Below the pieces are notes generated by a model, which saw nothing but the letters and a program-made list of their open reading frames with translations, was not told the DNA's origin and searched no databases. Position numbers and translations under genes: made by a program. A stretch of DNA of 64,000 nucleotides from Aminipila luticellarii (GTDB lineage: Bacteria > Bacillota > Clostridia > Peptostreptococcales > Anaerovoracaceae). Numbering within the stretch: position 1 is the first letter of the stretch; every line of letters starts with the position of its first letter. This document shows, piece after piece, positions 62,468 to 64,000 of the stretch. Where the stretch lies: NCBI RefSeq assembly GCF_004103735.1, contig NZ_CP035281.1, positions 2,418,001 to 2,482,000 on the forward strand, in the 5' to 3' direction.

Positions 62468-62505
62468 TGAAAAAAAACCGATTAGTTTTAAGACTAATCG
62501 GTTTT
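62468..62505 (-). terminator. Terminator of the CoA-transferase operon
   Basis: A 13-bp stem (AAAACCGATTAGT with ACTAATCGGTTTT) with a 6-nt loop and T-run on the minus strand. Confidence 0.9.
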
Positions 62506-62515
62506 AATACGTTTC

Positions 62516-63172
62516 TTATTCTTCTTCCATTGGCTTTAAGTCTGGGCTGATAATCAGCTCGCAGCCTGTTGCAGCCTTGATGTCATCCAATGTATAGTCC
62601 GGATGTAATTCAGTAAGCATGATACCCTTATCTGTTACTTCCATGACGCCCATCTCTGTAATAATCATATCTACCACTTTTAATGCTGTATATGGCAGTG
62701 TGCATTCTTTCAAGATCTTATGCGCACCCTTCTGAGTATGAAGCATAGCAATGATTACTTTTTTAGCTCCTACTACCAGGTCCATGGCTCCGCCCATACC
62801 GGCTACCATCTTTCCCGGAACGATCCAGTTTGCCAGATTTCCGTGTTCATCCACTTCCATGGCACCCAACACGGTAGCGTCCACATGTCCGCCTCGGATG
62901 ATGGAAAAGCTTTCTTCTGATCCGAAGAAGTTTCCAGATGGAATATAAGTTACATATCCGCCGCCGGAGTTGATTACATCCACATCTTCTTTACCCTTTT
63001 CGGCAGCTCCTGCCAATCCGGTAAATCCGTTTTCAGAGTGCAGCATAATGTGTACACCTTCCGGAAGATAATCGGCTACCTTTGTAGGAAGGCCGATACC
63101 TAAGTTTGCTACATCGCCGTCTTTAAATTCTTTTGCTGCTCTTTTAGCAATTCTTGTTTTTAAATCTGCCAT
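62516..63172 (-). CDS. 3-oxoacid/acetoacetate-type CoA-transferase subunit B
   Basis: 218 residues: catalytic Glu in MLHSENGFTGLAG, GIGLPTKVADYL and GHVDATVLGAMEVDEHGNLANW. Works with subunit A; its start overlaps the end of that gene by 13 bp, and its GGAGGGG ribosome site lies inside it. Likely moves CoA between short-chain acids (butyrate, acetoacetate or acetate); specificity cannot be read. Confidence 0.93.
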   Translation of the reverse strand: MADLKTRIAKRAAKEFKDGDVANLGIGLPTKVADYLPEGVHIMLHSENGFTGLAGAAEKGKEDVDVINSGGGYVTYIPSGNFFGSEESFSIIRGGHVDATVLGAMEVDEHGNLANWIVPGKMVAGMGGAMDLVVGAKKVIIAMLHTQKGAHKILKECTLPYTALKVVDMIITEMGVMEVTDKGIMLTELHPDYTLDDIKAATGCELIISPDLKPMEEE

Positions 63173-63894
63173 GGTTCTTCCCCTCCTACAATATATTTTA
63201 CATATACGCCGGCAGTAGTAAATGTATCTACATCTACCTCACCTACTTCAACAATTTTTTCTGAAGCAAGGAGTACTGTATCTGCTGCCATAGCCATTAC
63301 ATGGTTAAAGTTCTTGGTCGCTTTTTTGCAGGAGAAGTTTCCATAGTTGTCGCAGATGGAAGCTCTGCAAAATGCAAAATCTGCATGAAGCGGTTTTTCA
63401 AGAAGATAGTCTTTGCCATCTATATTGAGCACTTCTTTTTTCTCGGAAATTGAAATTTCTCTTTCTCCGGTGGAGACCTTTTCTCCGGTCTGAATAATAG
63501 TACCTACTCCTGTCGGCGTTAAAACACCGCCCAGTCCGGCTCCGGCGGCTCTGATTTTTTCTGCCAGAGTTCCCTGCGGAACCAGTGTGCACTGTAAGGT
63601 TCCTTCATTCATGCCCTTACCGATGATTGGGTTCATGCCTACGTGGGAAGCAATGATATGATCCACCATACCGGCTGAAAGTAACTTTGCAACACCTCTG
63701 TCCGTAGTTCCTGTGACTGCTTCCGGCAGACCACCATCGTTCGCAATAATTGTTAAATGCTTAACACCCTTTTTTACAAGAGCATCAATCAAAATTTCAG
63801 GAGTACCTGTGCCTAAGAAGCCAGCAACCATAATGGATGCGCCGTCTTTAATATCTGCGACTGCTTCTTCGGCTGTTCTGATCTTATTAATCAT
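63160..63894 (-). CDS. 3-oxoacid/acetoacetate-type CoA-transferase subunit A
   Basis: 244 residues: SIMVAGFLGTGTPEILIDAL, the glycine-rich GAGLGGVLTPTGVGT and ADFAFCRASICDNYGNFSC. First gene of the pair. ATG at 63892-63894 is preferred; a GTG nine bases upstream is too near AAAGG. Upstream DNA (63895-64000) is A/T-rich with a TTGACT but no clear -10 at the right distance. Confidence 0.93.
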   Translation of the reverse strand: MINKIRTAEEAVADIKDGASIMVAGFLGTGTPEILIDALVKKGVKHLTIIANDGGLPEAVTGTTDRGVAKLLSAGMVDHIIASHVGMNPIIGKGMNEGTLQCTLVPQGTLAEKIRAAGAGLGGVLTPTGVGTIIQTGEKVSTGEREISISEKKEVLNIDGKDYLLEKPLHADFAFCRASICDNYGNFSCKKATKNFNHVMAMAADTVLLASEKIVEVGEVDVDTFTTAGVYVKYIVGGEEPWQI

Positions 63895-64000
63895 CAAAAA
63901 CACGACCTTTCTTTAAATTAATTAATTTCTATTGACCTACAGATATAAGAAGTCAATACTATATTATTTGCAAATAAGCTATAGCTATATGTTGCCGGTT

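Noticed and set aside
1-64000. CRISPR array, insertion sequence or prophage
   Set aside because: No regularly spaced repeats, transposase or phage structural genes are visible in the window.

Overview
The window reads as a low-to-middle G+C, anaerobic Firmicute of class Clostridia. Supporting evidence: an EutVW two-component antitermination system, a FabK/FabH-type FASII cluster with a FabT-like box, a SAM-I riboswitch before metK, CwlD (spore cortex amidase), frequent TTG/GTG starts behind strong AGGAGG ribosome sites, and acetyl-type MetA. The family is uncertain; I could not run any search.

Layout. 1-2.77 kb: the end of an integrative/conjugative-type accessory segment (ArdA-like protein, LPD28-type protein, small genes, two of them broken by in-frame stops), visibly richer in G+C than its flanks and lying next to tRNA-Gly(CCC). 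3.1-21.8 kb: a nearly complete ethanolamine-utilisation (eut) bacterial microcompartment locus, all on the minus strand. Read 5' to 3' on that strand it runs eutP, eutS, eutV, eutW, eutA, eutB, eutC, eutL, a BMC shell protein with a Rho-N-like tail, eutE, eutM, eutM, eutT, pduL, a TIGR02536-type protein, eutN, pduS, pduT, eutH, eutQ, then glsB-like and GNAT genes, and eutJ. 22-31 kb: small redox, hydrolase and regulator genes, tRNA-Thr(CGT) and tRNA-Pro(CGG), NudC, a Crp-type regulator and two divergent YdcZ-type transporters. 31-34.5 kb: addB/rexB. 34.6-41.8 kb: FASII operon fabH-fabK-fabD-fabG-fabF-fabZ and a MarR/flavoprotein fusion. 41.9-55.6 kb: housekeeping (glycosyltransferase, HAD phosphatase, tex, prfB with programmed frameshift, secA, CNNM/CorC, metA, lysC, metK). 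55.7-64 kb: an unrecognised conserved-looking protein, AraC-type regulator, cwlD, AlaX-type editing protein, PhzF, an orphan CheW and a CoA-transferase pair.

How it works together. EutH imports ethanolamine. EutBC, reactivated by EutA and supplied with adenosylcobalamin by EutT and PduS, makes acetaldehyde inside a shell of EutS/EutM/EutL/EutN/PduT. EutE converts it to acetyl-CoA and PduL to acetyl phosphate. No eutG alcohol dehydrogenase or ackA is in the window. EutVW probably opens expression at two leaders (before eutS and before eutA); both hold paired hexaloop hairpins and a terminator. The FASII operon has a textbook promoter followed by a FabT-like palindrome. Its last gene fuses the probable FabT regulator to a FabK-like flavoprotein, the most unusual gene I see here.
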